Shown: in pieces, positions 18,227 to 27,133 of the stretch
Layout of the letters: every line of letters begins with the position of its first letter
How positions within the stretch are numbered: position 1 is the first letter of the stretch
Source: Burkholderiales bacterium UBA1834
Lineage (GTDB): Bacteria; Pseudomonadota; Gammaproteobacteria; Burkholderiales; Burkholderiaceae_C
Assembly: GCA_002339015.1 (NCBI GenBank)
Contig: DDJC01000104.1
Span: 232 to 57,701 of the forward strand
Direction of reading: 5' to 3'
Length of the DNA: 57,470 nucleotides
Notes under the pieces: generated by a model
Seen by the model: the letters and a program-made list of their open reading frames with translations, nothing else
Databases searched by the model: none
What the model was told of the DNA's origin: nothing
Made by a program: the position numbers and the translations under genes

Positions 18227-19921
18227 TCACAGCCCCGCAGGCAGTGACGGATTGACCTTGTAGAACCACTGGCAACTTTCCTGCACAGGGCTCAGACGCA
18301 AAGTAAAATCCCCTCGCCTGCTAGGTAACTTGACCACCAGCGTCAGCACTCGACTCTGCCCTGGCAACAACGGCTCGACCAGGGCCGACCTCACGCCGTC
18401 CACCACCGTCTTGCCCTTGGCGTCGACCCACTGATAACTCATGTACGTCCCGCCAGGCGCGCGCGCGGACACCCATGGCTCTGTACCAGTGTTGGTCAGT
18501 TCAATCTCGACAAGCAAGACACCATGACGCCCGAACAGGCTGGCCATCTTGCCCCACTCCTTCATAACCACATGCTTGGTCTGCCAGGAAGCCGAAGAGT
18601 CTTTGAGGCAAGGCTGGGGCTGCTCAAGCCGCACCGAAGCGTTGTGCGTGTAGTCGTCGATATCGTTGTTGGTGACCAGAATCCTTGTATCGAGGTTGTA
18701 GCCCATGGGCAACACCAGTGCGATGGTCAGGACACCCCAAGTGATACGCCTGAGCACGACGCCCCCCCGCCATACCGACACCAGGAAAGGATCGAGGAAG
18801 AAGAACACTGCCACGGCCTTGTAGTAGCCGGTGTAATGCATGATCACCACGTGACCGAAGCTGGCATATAGCGCCGCAAGCGCAAGTGCTGCCCAGGCCG
18901 TTCCCTGCACCTCTTGTGTCAGATCTACCAGCCGCTTCTTCAAAAGCGCAACAGACCAACCTGACGCCAGCACAAGCACAAGCAAGAAGAGCAGCAAGCA
19001 CACGGCCTCGGCATAGCTGTCGGAAGGCGCGAACAAATGCTGCCCCCGGACGCCCGACACGAAGTAAGCCCACCAGGCCTGCAACGGCATGCCCAGAATG
19101 CCCCCCGCCTGTTGCGACGGAGAAATACCGAAGTGCAGCTCAACATAACAGCGCCACGCGACCACCACCACACCAGGCAGCAGGAGCCAAAAAAAGCGCG
19201 GCCGCCGCAACAAGGCGAGCCACCGAGCCCCCCCGCTCGATGCCCGCAAACTGCCCACGACATGCGACAGCAGGATGAACGCAGGGAACAGCACATAGAC
19301 CTCACGTGCCAGGCCCGCGAAAGCAAACAGCACCGCCGCGCCAACCACCCTGCTCGCACACAAGGCGGACAAGGCCAGGATCATGAACGCGTCAGCAGCC
19401 GCATCGGGAAGAGCATTGAACAGTGTGATCTGCGGCCCTACACCCAAGACCCAGAAAAGGATCAGGTAGGGCGACGCACCCAGCCGCTGGAACAGTCTGG
19501 CACCGGCCCATACAGCAGCCAGCAACAGCCCCAAGTAGCTCCAGAAGAACAGGCTGGGTGATACCCAGTCACGCCACAACAGCTTGGCCACAATGGCCGT
19601 GTAAAGCGACAAGCCTATCCGTTGGTAGCGGTACGAGGGAGCGTCGATGTGCTGGGGGGTATCCTTCAAGGCCAGGATGTCGTTGGCCATGTAGTAATAG
19701 AACTGCCCATCCCAACCAGTCATCCCAGGCCCGCGGTACAGCGGCTGAAGCCCCCTCTCCTTGAGCGCGGCAGGCGTACCGAACATCTCTCCCGCAAGGA
19801 TGTGATGATCGATGTCGCCCTGCAGGGTTCGCGCGTGGTAGAACCCGAAGCACAGCAAGGTGAACGACAGATAGATCAGGCAGGCATACAGTGGCCCGCG
19901 CTTGCTCATCGTGCTCTGCAT
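18227..19921 (-). CDS. Polytopic membrane protein, GT-C-like, with C-terminal soluble domain
   Basis: A 564-residue protein with about 10-11 hydrophobic helices across residues 10-410 and a predicted beta-rich soluble domain after about 430. The first extracytoplasmic loop carries acidic residues (LQGDIDHHILAGEMF; GWDGQFYYYMAND), which fits GT-C polyprenyl-phosphate-dependent glycosyltransferases, though I cannot name the family. It is the last gene of the eight-gene minus-strand operon, 6 bases after the aldolase gene. It converges with the glycosyltransferase at 16704. Confidence 0.65.
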   Translation of the reverse strand: MQSTMSKRGPLYACLIYLSFTLLCFGFYHARTLQGDIDHHILAGEMFGTPAALKERGLQPLYRGPGMTGWDGQFYYYMANDILALKDTPQHIDAPSYRYQRIGLSLYTAIVAKLLWRDWVSPSLFFWSYLGLLLAAVWAGARLFQRLGASPYLILFWVLGVGPQITLFNALPDAAADAFMILALSALCASRVVGAAVLFAFAGLAREVYVLFPAFILLSHVVGSLRASSGGARWLALLRRPRFFWLLLPGVVVVAWRCYVELHFGISPSQQAGGILGMPLQAWWAYFVSGVRGQHLFAPSDSYAEAVCLLLFLLVLVLASGWSVALLKKRLVDLTQEVQGTAWAALALAALYASFGHVVIMHYTGYYKAVAVFFFLDPFLVSVWRGGVVLRRITWGVLTIALVLPMGYNLDTRILVTNNDIDDYTHNASVRLEQPQPCLKDSSASWQTKHVVMKEWGKMASLFGRHGVLLVEIELTNTGTEPWVSARAPGGTYMSYQWVDAKGKTVVDGVRSALVEPLLPGQSRVLTLVVKLPSRRGDFTLRLSPVQESCQWFYKVNPSLPAGL

Positions 19922-19927
19922 GGTGTC

Positions 19928-20956
19928 CTATTTCGCCATCGCCTGCCGGTAGCGCTCAGCGTCCCAATTCAACAGTTCGGCGATCTGGTCCATGGACAGT
20001 GACCGGATCACGGCATCGGCAGGCTGGCGGGCCAGCACATCGAGGTAGCAACGCAGCTGCGCCGTTTTGGCCACGCTGAAGGACTCCCGCGCGAACACGC
20101 CAAGGCCCTGCACAAACACCAGTTCAGGCACAGCATCGGCCTGTGCCAGCGCCTGCGTCAGCGCGGGCACAGTGGCGTGCAGCGACGCGCGTGCCCCGAG
20201 GAACACGACATGGTCCGGGTACAGTGCCCATGCATCGCCCATCCTGCTGTACAGAATGGGCTCCGTGGCCAACTGGTGCAGTCCCGGCTCTTCCAGGGGC
20301 AGGTATGCCGCGTCGCCAACCACCAGCGGCTCGGTGGGCGCAGCCTGGCCGGCACGCGCCAGCGGAACTGTCTTGAAACGCTCGGAAAGCTCCTGTATCA
20401 CGCGCTCGACATCGTCGACATCATCACCCCCTACGACCACGCCATGGTTGCGCATGAACACCACGCGTGCCGACGGCGTCTGCGCCAGTGCGGCCTGCAC
20501 GGCGCGGGCCAGTGCCACGCCGGGCTTGTGGTAATCCACCACGGCACAGTCAAAAGCATCCTGCAGGCCAGATCGGCGCAGGGATTCGGTGAAGTCCTCT
20601 CGGACCAGGTGCGCGAGCACCTCGATGGCGTGCAGATGCACCACAACTTTGTGCGGCATCAGGGCATGCAGGACCGTCTCAATCGATGGCCGCAAGGCAT
20701 GCTCGCCCTTCACCTGCGGCTTGGACTCGTGGCGGCCAGCCGCCAGTTCTTGCTGCAGGTGCGGCAGATTCACCGGTACGAAGATGTCGCGCTGCGAGGC
20801 ATCGGCCAGCCAGGTGCCCGAGGCCTTGATCCACAGCGTGTCGCCCTCTTTCCAGGACACATTGCCGCCGGCGCCCTGCACGAGCAGCGGGTCGGCACCC
20901 GCGCGGGTGCAGTACGCCACCACGGCGTCACGCAGGTGTCCTGAAGCCTGGGTCAT
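19928..20956 (-). CDS. Class II aldolase/adducin-family protein
   Basis: A 342-residue protein. The N-terminal 215 residues form a class II aldolase fold: GAGGNVSWKEGDTLWIKASG (phosphate-binding), HLHAIEVLAH with the metal-binding His pair, and FMRNHGVVVGGDD with a third metal His. The remaining 120 residues form a less familiar extension. Relatives cleave or form sugar-phosphate bonds (fuculose- or rhamnulose-1-phosphate aldolases) or decarboxylate. The gene overlaps the HAD gene (ATGA), which suggests the two act in sequence on a phosphorylated small polyol or sugar. Confidence 0.8.
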   Translation of the reverse strand: MTQASGHLRDAVVAYCTRAGADPLLVQGAGGNVSWKEGDTLWIKASGTWLADASQRDIFVPVNLPHLQQELAAGRHESKPQVKGEHALRPSIETVLHALMPHKVVVHLHAIEVLAHLVREDFTESLRRSGLQDAFDCAVVDYHKPGVALARAVQAALAQTPSARVVFMRNHGVVVGGDDVDDVERVIQELSERFKTVPLARAGQAAPTEPLVVGDAAYLPLEEPGLHQLATEPILYSRMGDAWALYPDHVVFLGARASLHATVPALTQALAQADAVPELVFVQGLGVFARESFSVAKTAQLRCYLDVLARQPADAVIRSLSMDQIAELLNWDAERYRQAMAK

Positions 20957-21702
20957 GCGCTTTCTCCAAGGCGGGCCACCAGCTTGCGCAGCTCGCCGAA
21001 TTCGTGGAAAGCCGCATGGGGGGCGTGCTCGCCCTCGCCCAGCGGCGTGCCTTCGTGGATCTTCTGCAGGGTCACCGCGTTGATCTTCTCGCGCGCGCCA
21101 CGGATGTCGTTGACCGGATTGTCGCCAATCATCCAGATGCAGTCACCCTTGGGACGCATTTTCTCCAGGGCGATCTGGAAAGGCGCCTCGTGGGGCTTGT
21201 CGTAGCCTGCCTCTTCGCTGGTGACGATGTAGTCGAAGTAATGGTCCAGCCCGAAATAGACCACCTTGCGGAACTGGATCTGCGCGGTCAGGTCCGTGAC
21301 GATGGCCGTGGGGATGCCCAACAGGCGCAGATCGTCCAGCAGTTCCTTGACATCGTCAAACAGGATGGCCTCGCTCAGGAAGATACGCCAGTAGGTCTGC
21401 TCGAAGTCCAGCGCCAGCAGCACCTGCGAGCCCAGGCCCATGATCTCCAGCATGCGCTGAAGGTACAGCAGGCGGCTGTGCGACGAGGCGGTGTGCTTCA
21501 GGCGCGTCTTGACCTGCTCGCGAGCTTCCTTGAAGGCCTTGTCGAATTCTTCGGGCTTGATGGAGAAGGTGCTGACGACCTTGTCCCTCACGGCCTGCTG
21601 GGCGGCCGCGTGGGCTGGATCGTAGGGATACAGCGTGTTGTCGGTGTCGAAGAGGATCGCGTCGGGAAGGCGCGTGAATCGCTCGGGGTTGAAGATCTTC
21701 AC
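20953..21702 (-). CDS. HAD-family phosphohydrolase
   Basis: A 249-residue protein from a GTG at 21702 that overlaps the upstream stop as TAGTG; a longer frame from ATG 21783 would overlap that gene by 82 bases and is less likely. HAD motif I is ILFDTDNTLYPYDP, motif II IPTAIVTDLT, motif III a Lys around GYDKPHEAPF, and motif IV MIGDNPVNDIRGAR. The fold resembles YjjG/pyrimidine-nucleotidase-type phosphatases. In context it may remove phosphate from, or act on, a phosphorylated intermediate of the operon's pathway. Confidence 0.8.
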   Translation of the reverse strand: MKIFNPERFTRLPDAILFDTDNTLYPYDPAHAAAQQAVRDKVVSTFSIKPEEFDKAFKEAREQVKTRLKHTASSHSRLLYLQRMLEIMGLGSQVLLALDFEQTYWRIFLSEAILFDDVKELLDDLRLLGIPTAIVTDLTAQIQFRKVVYFGLDHYFDYIVTSEEAGYDKPHEAPFQIALEKMRPKGDCIWMIGDNPVNDIRGAREKINAVTLQKIHEGTPLGEGEHAPHAAFHEFGELRKLVARLGESA

Positions 21703-23756
21703 TAGATGAACCGCTTCGTCAAAGCCTGGTTGATATGGGACAGGGTGATCAACTGCATGAGCCCTGCCATGCCGTCCTGCCAATCCGGCTGGACATCAAG
21801 AAACTCCAGGATGCGCGGGCACACCATGCGGGCGGCCAGTGCGATGTCCTGTGCGGAGGATTCACCTTCGATGGTGAGCTCGATCTCCGACGCGTCGTCG
21901 TTGACCGTCATGTCGACGTGCAGGCCACACACACCCACGAGCACACGTGTCAGCGTCATCTCGTTCAGACCATGGCGCGAGCGCACCACGAGCTTGAAGC
22001 GCAGCACCGAGCGCTGGGCTTCAGCCTCCTGGATCATGCGGGGATGGATGGGCTGCAGCGACAACACCAGGTCAGCCCGCTGCGCCTGCGGCCGGATAAA
22101 GCGCACGGAATCAGGCTCGCGCCGCTCGAACGACGCCAGCACACGCTCGACCGTGTGACCGCGCTTGTGCACATCACGCTGCAGCTTGAAGTGGCGGCGC
22201 AGGCTTTCGTCAATGTCCAGGTAGATGCTCAGGTCGTAGCAACTGCGCAGGATGGGCAGGTACAACGCGTGCAGGCCGCTGGCGATGATGAAGTCGTTGC
22301 TGCGGATCTGGAAGGGGCGGCTCATGCGCCCGGTCTGGTGGTCGTAGTGGCGCGTCAGGATGGTCTTGCCGTCCGTCAGGGCGACCAGGTCGTGGGCGAA
22401 GCCCTCCAGGTCGTTGGCCATCGGGTTGAGGTGCGTCATCACCTGCCACATGGGCTTCTGACGGTCCCACAGGTGGTAGTCATCGCCGGAGAGCGTGGCC
22501 ACGGAGTGCCCACCAAACAACCCCTTGATGCCATCGGACAGGGTGTCCTTGCCCGCGCCGGAATCACCCGCAATGCCGATGACGAAGGGCTTGCGGCTCA
22601 AGCGGAAATAGTCATTGCGGCTGACCGTGTCCCGCCAGATGCGCATGGCCAGGATGATGCCCGTGGCCACCATCAGGGTGTGCACCAGCGAGGCCACACG
22701 GCTGGTGGGATCCAGCTCGGCGAACAAGGCCGCCACCGAGGCCAGCGGCCACGTCGCGAGCGGCCCGACATGGGGCGTCACGAGCAGGCAGCCCAGCACA
22801 TACAGTGCAGAGAAGATCACCACCAGCGCCATCGCCACGCGCCCACCCAAGGCCTGGTAGCTCACGAGCAGCGGAATCGTCCAGATGAACCAGCCAGGCG
22901 TGACGGGTGTGGTCAGCACCACCAGCAGGAAGGCCATGCCCAGCATGGCGTGGAACAGCTCGAAGTTCAGGCGCCGCACACGCCAGGCGGCATAGAGCAT
23001 CACCACATAGACCAGCGGTACCAAGTAGATCAGCGACTGCGCGCCGACCGACAGCGACAAGCGGTACACCTTGCCGATTTCGGGGTTGCTCAGCAGCATG
23101 CTCAGCCCGGCCGGCGACAGCACGAAAGGCAAAAGCAGCAGCAAGGCACCGGCCACCGCACCCTTCAGGAAGGCAGGCAGGAACTGCCGCAGCGCCCGGT
23201 TGTGCAGGAAGTACACCAGGAAGAAGGGTACGGCCAGCACCATACTCAGCTTGGCCGACACCGACACCACGCACAGTGCGCCAGCCCAGACAAACAAGGA
23301 TTGCCGGATGCAGTACAGGGCCAGCACCAGGAACAGCACCGGCACCAGGTCATTGAAGCCGAAGGCGTAGCTGGCCAGTATCACGATGGGCGACAGCCAG
23401 TACACGGCCAGCAGCAGCCGGTCGCGGTCCGGGATCATGCGGCGCAACACGGCCAGCAGGCCGATGTCTGCCAGTAGCAGGGTGCAGCCATAACCGAGCA
23501 GCAGGTTCAGGCCCAGCAACTTGCACACCAGTGTCAGCGGCAGGAACACCAGCCACATGGCGTAGCCATAGGGGAAGGCCATAGGGCTGCCCCCCTGGGA
23601 CAACCAGGCCGCCCAGGGGTCGATACCCCATGAGAGGCTGGACGACAGGAACGGCACATACCACTGCGTCACCGGCGCCGGGGCCAGCCCCGCGATCAGC
23701 AACAGCCGGATCAGCAACCCGGCCACGAACAGCGGACTGAGACAGAGTTTCTTCAT
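21702..23756 (-). CDS. Fusion: polytopic membrane protein plus uridine kinase-like P-loop domain
   Basis: A 684-residue protein of two parts. Residues 1-385 are a polytopic membrane protein with about ten helices and a first loop like GT-C enzymes (SSLSWGIDPWAAW). Residues about 390-600 are a cytosolic P-loop kinase of the phosphoribulokinase/uridine kinase type: Walker A GIAGDSGAGKDTLSDGI near 394, then DDYHLWDRQKP, HYDHQTGRM and FIIASGLHALYL. A C-terminal 80-residue region follows. A membrane/kinase fusion of this kind is unusual. It is one of eight overlapping genes; ATGA junction with the next upstream gene. Confidence 0.78.
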   Translation of the reverse strand: MKKLCLSPLFVAGLLIRLLLIAGLAPAPVTQWYVPFLSSSLSWGIDPWAAWLSQGGSPMAFPYGYAMWLVFLPLTLVCKLLGLNLLLGYGCTLLLADIGLLAVLRRMIPDRDRLLLAVYWLSPIVILASYAFGFNDLVPVLFLVLALYCIRQSLFVWAGALCVVSVSAKLSMVLAVPFFLVYFLHNRALRQFLPAFLKGAVAGALLLLLPFVLSPAGLSMLLSNPEIGKVYRLSLSVGAQSLIYLVPLVYVVMLYAAWRVRRLNFELFHAMLGMAFLLVVLTTPVTPGWFIWTIPLLVSYQALGGRVAMALVVIFSALYVLGCLLVTPHVGPLATWPLASVAALFAELDPTSRVASLVHTLMVATGIILAMRIWRDTVSRNDYFRLSRKPFVIGIAGDSGAGKDTLSDGIKGLFGGHSVATLSGDDYHLWDRQKPMWQVMTHLNPMANDLEGFAHDLVALTDGKTILTRHYDHQTGRMSRPFQIRSNDFIIASGLHALYLPILRSCYDLSIYLDIDESLRRHFKLQRDVHKRGHTVERVLASFERREPDSVRFIRPQAQRADLVLSLQPIHPRMIQEAEAQRSVLRFKLVVRSRHGLNEMTLTRVLVGVCGLHVDMTVNDDASEIELTIEGESSAQDIALAARMVCPRILEFLDVQPDWQDGMAGLMQLITLSHINQALTKRFI

Positions 23757-24358
23757 GAGGCGGTCAGGCTCGACGTCCAGAGATCAGGCCGCTTGGTGCA
23801 GACCGCATGGGGGTCGATGTTCAAGGACAGCAGTTGGCGGCGCAGCGCGGGGATCTCGTCCTCGGCGGGACGGCCCTGCAGTTCCGGAGAGACCAGGCAA
23901 AGCTTAAAGCCGGCCGATATCAGTCGGCGTGCGTCGGCTTCATCCAGCGGGAACCGGGTGAAGCAGTCCACCCACACCCAGTCGACCTTGCCGGCCAGCG
24001 TGAGTGCCGTGTCGACGGACTCGAACTCCGACACCCGCACGGCACAACGCCGCTCGCCGGCCCTGGCCCACTTCACCAGGAAGGGAAAGGACTGGTCCAG
24101 GAAGAAGAAATCGTCAATGCCATGGCGGGCCATCAGTTCCAGCAGGCGCTTCTCCAGGCCTTCCTCCTTGACATTCAGGATCAGCGTGCCGTGGCGGTAG
24201 GCCGCGATCCAGTCGTCGAAAGACTCGCCCTTGACGAAAGGGTCGTGGTGAATCACGAGGCGATCGCCCTGGCTACGGATGTCCACCTCCACCCCCAGGG
24301 TCACCGGGGTGGCGGCCAGTTCGCTCAGGGTGTTGCGGCGGTGCGAGATCAGCTTCAT
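23753..24358 (-). CDS. Glycerophosphodiester phosphodiesterase-like protein
   Basis: A 201-residue protein, shorter than typical GDPD enzymes (about 240-300). The TIM-barrel start MKLISHRRNT has the catalytic His-Arg, and GVEVDIRSQ and VIHHDPF supply the Glu-x-Asp and His-Asp that bind the metal in this family. Members hydrolyse glycerophosphodiesters or act on related phosphodiesters. No signal peptide is visible, so it is probably cytosolic, which fits a small-molecule step better than lipid breakdown. Overlaps both neighbours by 4 bases. Confidence 0.7.
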   Translation of the reverse strand: MKLISHRRNTLSELAATPVTLGVEVDIRSQGDRLVIHHDPFVKGESFDDWIAAYRHGTLILNVKEEGLEKRLLELMARHGIDDFFFLDQSFPFLVKWARAGERRCAVRVSEFESVDTALTLAGKVDWVWVDCFTRFPLDEADARRLISAGFKLCLVSPELQGRPAEDEIPALRRQLLSLNIDPHAVCTKRPDLWTSSLTAS

Positions 24359-25059
24359 GGCTTGAGGTTCTTTCTGAGCTGCAGGCTGAAATCGACAGTG
24401 CGGCGAATGAACTTGCGCTTGGCCGCCCAGTTCACGTTCCAGTGCGACACGCCATGGACGCGCTCGCCGAACAGCACGGGAAAGCGCCGTACGCCCAGGC
24501 CCTGGCGGCGCGCCTGGTAGTAGGCGTACAGGTCCAGCGAGAAGTCATGGGGGGCTTCGTCACCCCAGGTTTCGAAGAAGGTTCGCGGAAACATGGTGGG
24601 CTGGGCGTTGATGTCCCACAGAGGCTTGGCCAGCAAGGCGGTCTCGAAGAAGCTCATGCCGACCGTGAAGGCCACGTCCGACAGCGGACGGCCATACCGG
24701 CGGCCCTTCACGAACAGCTTGCCGGATGCACCGGTGAACAGATCCAGGCCCTTGAGCGCATCCTGCGGATCGGTCTGCATGTCGGCGTGGGTCCAGGCCA
24801 GGATCTCACCCTTGGCCGCCTTCAGCCCGGAAAGGATGCCGAAGCCATAGCCCTGGTTCTTCTCGACCTTGACGGTGCGGCAACCGGGATAGCGAGGCAG
24901 CAGTTCGGTCAACACGGCCGCACTCTCGTCGGTGGAGCCGTTGTCCACCAGGATCACCTCGACATCCGGACGCTGCCGGGTCAGGCCGGCGCACCGCTCC
25001 AGCAGCAGAGGCAGGTTCTTCGCCTCGTTGTAGCAGGGGATCACCAGGGAGAGTTTCAT
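24355..25059 (-). CDS. GT2-family glycosyltransferase
   Basis: A 234-residue GT-A transferase of the dolichyl-phosphate mannose synthase/DPM-like type. The N-terminal SLVIPCYNEAKNLPLLLERC, LVDNGSTDES and the DxD-type AWTHADMQTDP are all present. It lacks C-terminal membrane helices. It is directly coupled (ATGA) to a GtrA gene, a pairing common where GT2 enzymes charge undecaprenyl phosphate with a sugar and a membrane partner flips or transfers it. The acceptor and donor are unknown. Confidence 0.87.
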   Translation of the reverse strand: MKLSLVIPCYNEAKNLPLLLERCAGLTRQRPDVEVILVDNGSTDESAAVLTELLPRYPGCRTVKVEKNQGYGFGILSGLKAAKGEILAWTHADMQTDPQDALKGLDLFTGASGKLFVKGRRYGRPLSDVAFTVGMSFFETALLAKPLWDINAQPTMFPRTFFETWGDEAPHDFSLDLYAYYQARRQGLGVRRFPVLFGERVHGVSHWNVNWAAKRKFIRRTVDFSLQLRKNLKP

Positions 25060-25463
25060 GACGATGCGTGTTCGGCTGTACTGGGGCGGAAGACGTACAG
25101 CTTCATGCCCAGGAAGTTAAGGGTGGCGGACACCCCGGTGGCCACCAGGAACGCGCCCTGCACGGCCCATGCGGCATCACCGGCCATACGCAGCACCAGC
25201 GCGTTCACGGCTACGTTGGCCAGCAGGGTCGCACCATACAGCACGGCGAAGCGCCAGGCGCTCGAAGCCTCATGGCGATGCTGACCAAAGGTCCATAACC
25301 GGTTGGCAACGTAAGCGAACACGGTGCCGGCCAGAAAGCCAGTGCCCTTGGCCAAGCCAACGCCAACGCCCGTGCTCCACAGCAACCCGCGGTAGATCGA
25401 GAAATCCACCAGCACCGTCAGGCTGCCAACGACCAGGAAGACGGCCAGTTCGCGCCGGATCAT
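25056..25463 (-). CDS. GtrA-family membrane protein
   Basis: A 135-residue protein with four hydrophobic helices, the GtrA hallmark. It starts ELAVFLVVGSLTVLVDFSIY, and contains GFLAGTVFAYVANRLWTF, the conserved GtrA segment. GtrA proteins are thought to flip lipid-linked sugars across the inner membrane. The gene overlaps the GT2 gene and the nucleotidyltransferase gene by 4 bases each, consistent with a lipid-linked glycosylation step. Confidence 0.88.
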   Translation of the reverse strand: MIRRELAVFLVVGSLTVLVDFSIYRGLLWSTGVGVGLAKGTGFLAGTVFAYVANRLWTFGQHRHEASSAWRFAVLYGATLLANVAVNALVLRMAGDAAWAVQGAFLVATGVSATLNFLGMKLYVFRPSTAEHASS

Positions 25464-27133
25464 GCGGAGATGCCGGCAGGCCAGGGCGGGATCGTGGCCT
25501 GGTAGCGCGCCTCCAGGCCCGGCAATGCTTCAGGCGGGATGCGGCTGTCCAGGGCCAGGCGGTATGGATGACCCGACCACTTGTGAAAGCACGACTGCCA
25601 ATACTCGAAGGTGCGCAGATCATTGGGCGTGCCCCAGGACAGGAAGCTGTCCACCTCGAACAGGCAGCAACGCAGGCCCAGGTCGATCGCGTCGTTGATG
25701 CACGAATCGATGTAGAACTCGCCGTTGACCCGGCCATCGCGCGCCTGCAGTGCCGCCACCGCACGGCGGAAATCCTCGGCACGGCGGAAGGTGAAGGTGC
25801 CCAACACGATCGGATCGGTGGCCGGCGAGCCGAGCGGCTGCTTGACGGAAATCCGATTGATGCGCCCGTCGGCGTGGTCGATCCAGCCAAACATCGTGGG
25901 GTGTCGTACGGCATTGGCATGGCCGCGCACCCCCCAGACGATCACATCAACATCCGGGTCATCGCACAGGCGCTGCAAGGCCTGTCGGTCGTACAGGGCG
26001 CCGTTGTCGCAGGCGCCGAAAGTGACAGGGCCGTCGACATCACCCAACGCGGCCTCCAGCGCGTCCAGCCCGATGAGCGCCGAACAGGCCTGCCCTTCGG
26101 TTACCTGCGGGATCGTCTCGATGACGATGTCTCCACCCAGGCTGCGCAACTGCGCGCTGATACCCTCATGGCCTGGCATGTCGGCGCGCAACACGAAGGC
26201 GCGACGCGAGACGGCCGGCAGATCGTTCACAGCCTGCTCAACCATCGGCTTGCCCGACACCGGGATCAGCGGCTTGGTGACCGTGTAGCCTTCTTTGGCG
26301 AAGCGCTGGCCCAGGCCGGCCATCGGCACGACCACAGAGCCCTGTACGGCCACAGGCTTGCCAGGCGGTTGCGCAAGCTGCGCGAAAGCCCTGGACCAGC
26401 CGTTGTACTCGGCCACATCGTCCGGCGTGCCCCACTGCATGAAGTGCTGCAGGGGGTAGACCGCCACGGGCCGACCAGCATCAAGCAGCGGCTTGTAGGC
26501 CAGGCTCACGTAGTACTCGCCGCCCACGTTGAGTTCGCGCCGCACCGTCTCGTCGAAAGCGTCCTGCATGATTCGGCCGCTGGCGAAGTAGTACGTGCCG
26601 CTGGAGGCGTATTCCTCCATGCGGTTGTCGGTGTAGGGCTGCTTTTCCTGGATGTCCTGCACCCAGCCATCGGCCTCGCGCATGTAGGCGTAGTTGGTGC
26701 TGCCCAGCGTGTGCGGATGAAAACCCTTGTAGGCAGGGATGGCCCCTTCGCAGCGCGTGTGGGCCACGAAGGCCTTGAAGTGCTGCCAGTCCCAGTAGCA
26801 GGTGAAATCGCAGTAGTTGACCACCACGGGCCGATCAGGGTCGACCAGATCGGCCACCTGCTTCACCGCATGGACCGGGCCCAACTTGTGGGGCGCGATG
26901 CCGACCACACGGCCCGTAGGGCAGAACTGCTGGAGCAGCGCCGCCATCCGGTACTCAGGGTGGTCCAGGTGATCCTGGTTGCAGATGAAGATGAAATCGT
27001 GCTCGCCGGGGAACATGTCGATCACATGCGCAATGATGGGCTTGCCATCGATGGGGATCAGCGGCTTGGGCACCGCATAGCCGGCGCGCCGGAAGCGCTC
27101 GCCGAAACCGGACATTGGAATGATGATCTGCAC
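25460..27133 (-). CDS. Two-domain (tandem) nucleotidyltransferase-like protein
   Basis: A 557-residue protein built from two successive sugar-nucleotidyltransferase-like domains. Domain 1 (about 1-260) starts IIIPMSGFGERFRRAGY with KPLIPIDGKP; domain 2 (about 264-557) starts SVVVPMAGLGQRFAKEGY with KPLIPVSGKP. Both carry the G-x-G-x-R-F nucleotide-binding loop and the Lys-Pro-Leu segment. Such enzymes join a nucleotide to a sugar phosphate. Two copies may activate two substrates, or one may be regulatory. It is the first gene of the eight-gene operon. Confidence 0.82.
   Translation of the reverse strand: MQIIIPMSGFGERFRRAGYAVPKPLIPIDGKPIIAHVIDMFPGEHDFIFICNQDHLDHPEYRMAALLQQFCPTGRVVGIAPHKLGPVHAVKQVADLVDPDRPVVVNYCDFTCYWDWQHFKAFVAHTRCEGAIPAYKGFHPHTLGSTNYAYMREADGWVQDIQEKQPYTDNRMEEYASSGTYYFASGRIMQDAFDETVRRELNVGGEYYVSLAYKPLLDAGRPVAVYPLQHFMQWGTPDDVAEYNGWSRAFAQLAQPPGKPVAVQGSVVVPMAGLGQRFAKEGYTVTKPLIPVSGKPMVEQAVNDLPAVSRRAFVLRADMPGHEGISAQLRSLGGDIVIETIPQVTEGQACSALIGLDALEAALGDVDGPVTFGACDNGALYDRQALQRLCDDPDVDVIVWGVRGHANAVRHPTMFGWIDHADGRINRISVKQPLGSPATDPIVLGTFTFRRAEDFRRAVAALQARDGRVNGEFYIDSCINDAIDLGLRCCLFEVDSFLSWGTPNDLRTFEYWQSCFHKWSGHPYRLALDSRIPPEALPGLEARYQATIPPWPAGISA

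Noticed and set aside
21735..23477. A 580-codon plus-strand frame opposite the kinase fusion
   Set aside because: Rich in Gln, His and Arg without motif; the minus-strand frame has membrane helices and a P-loop.
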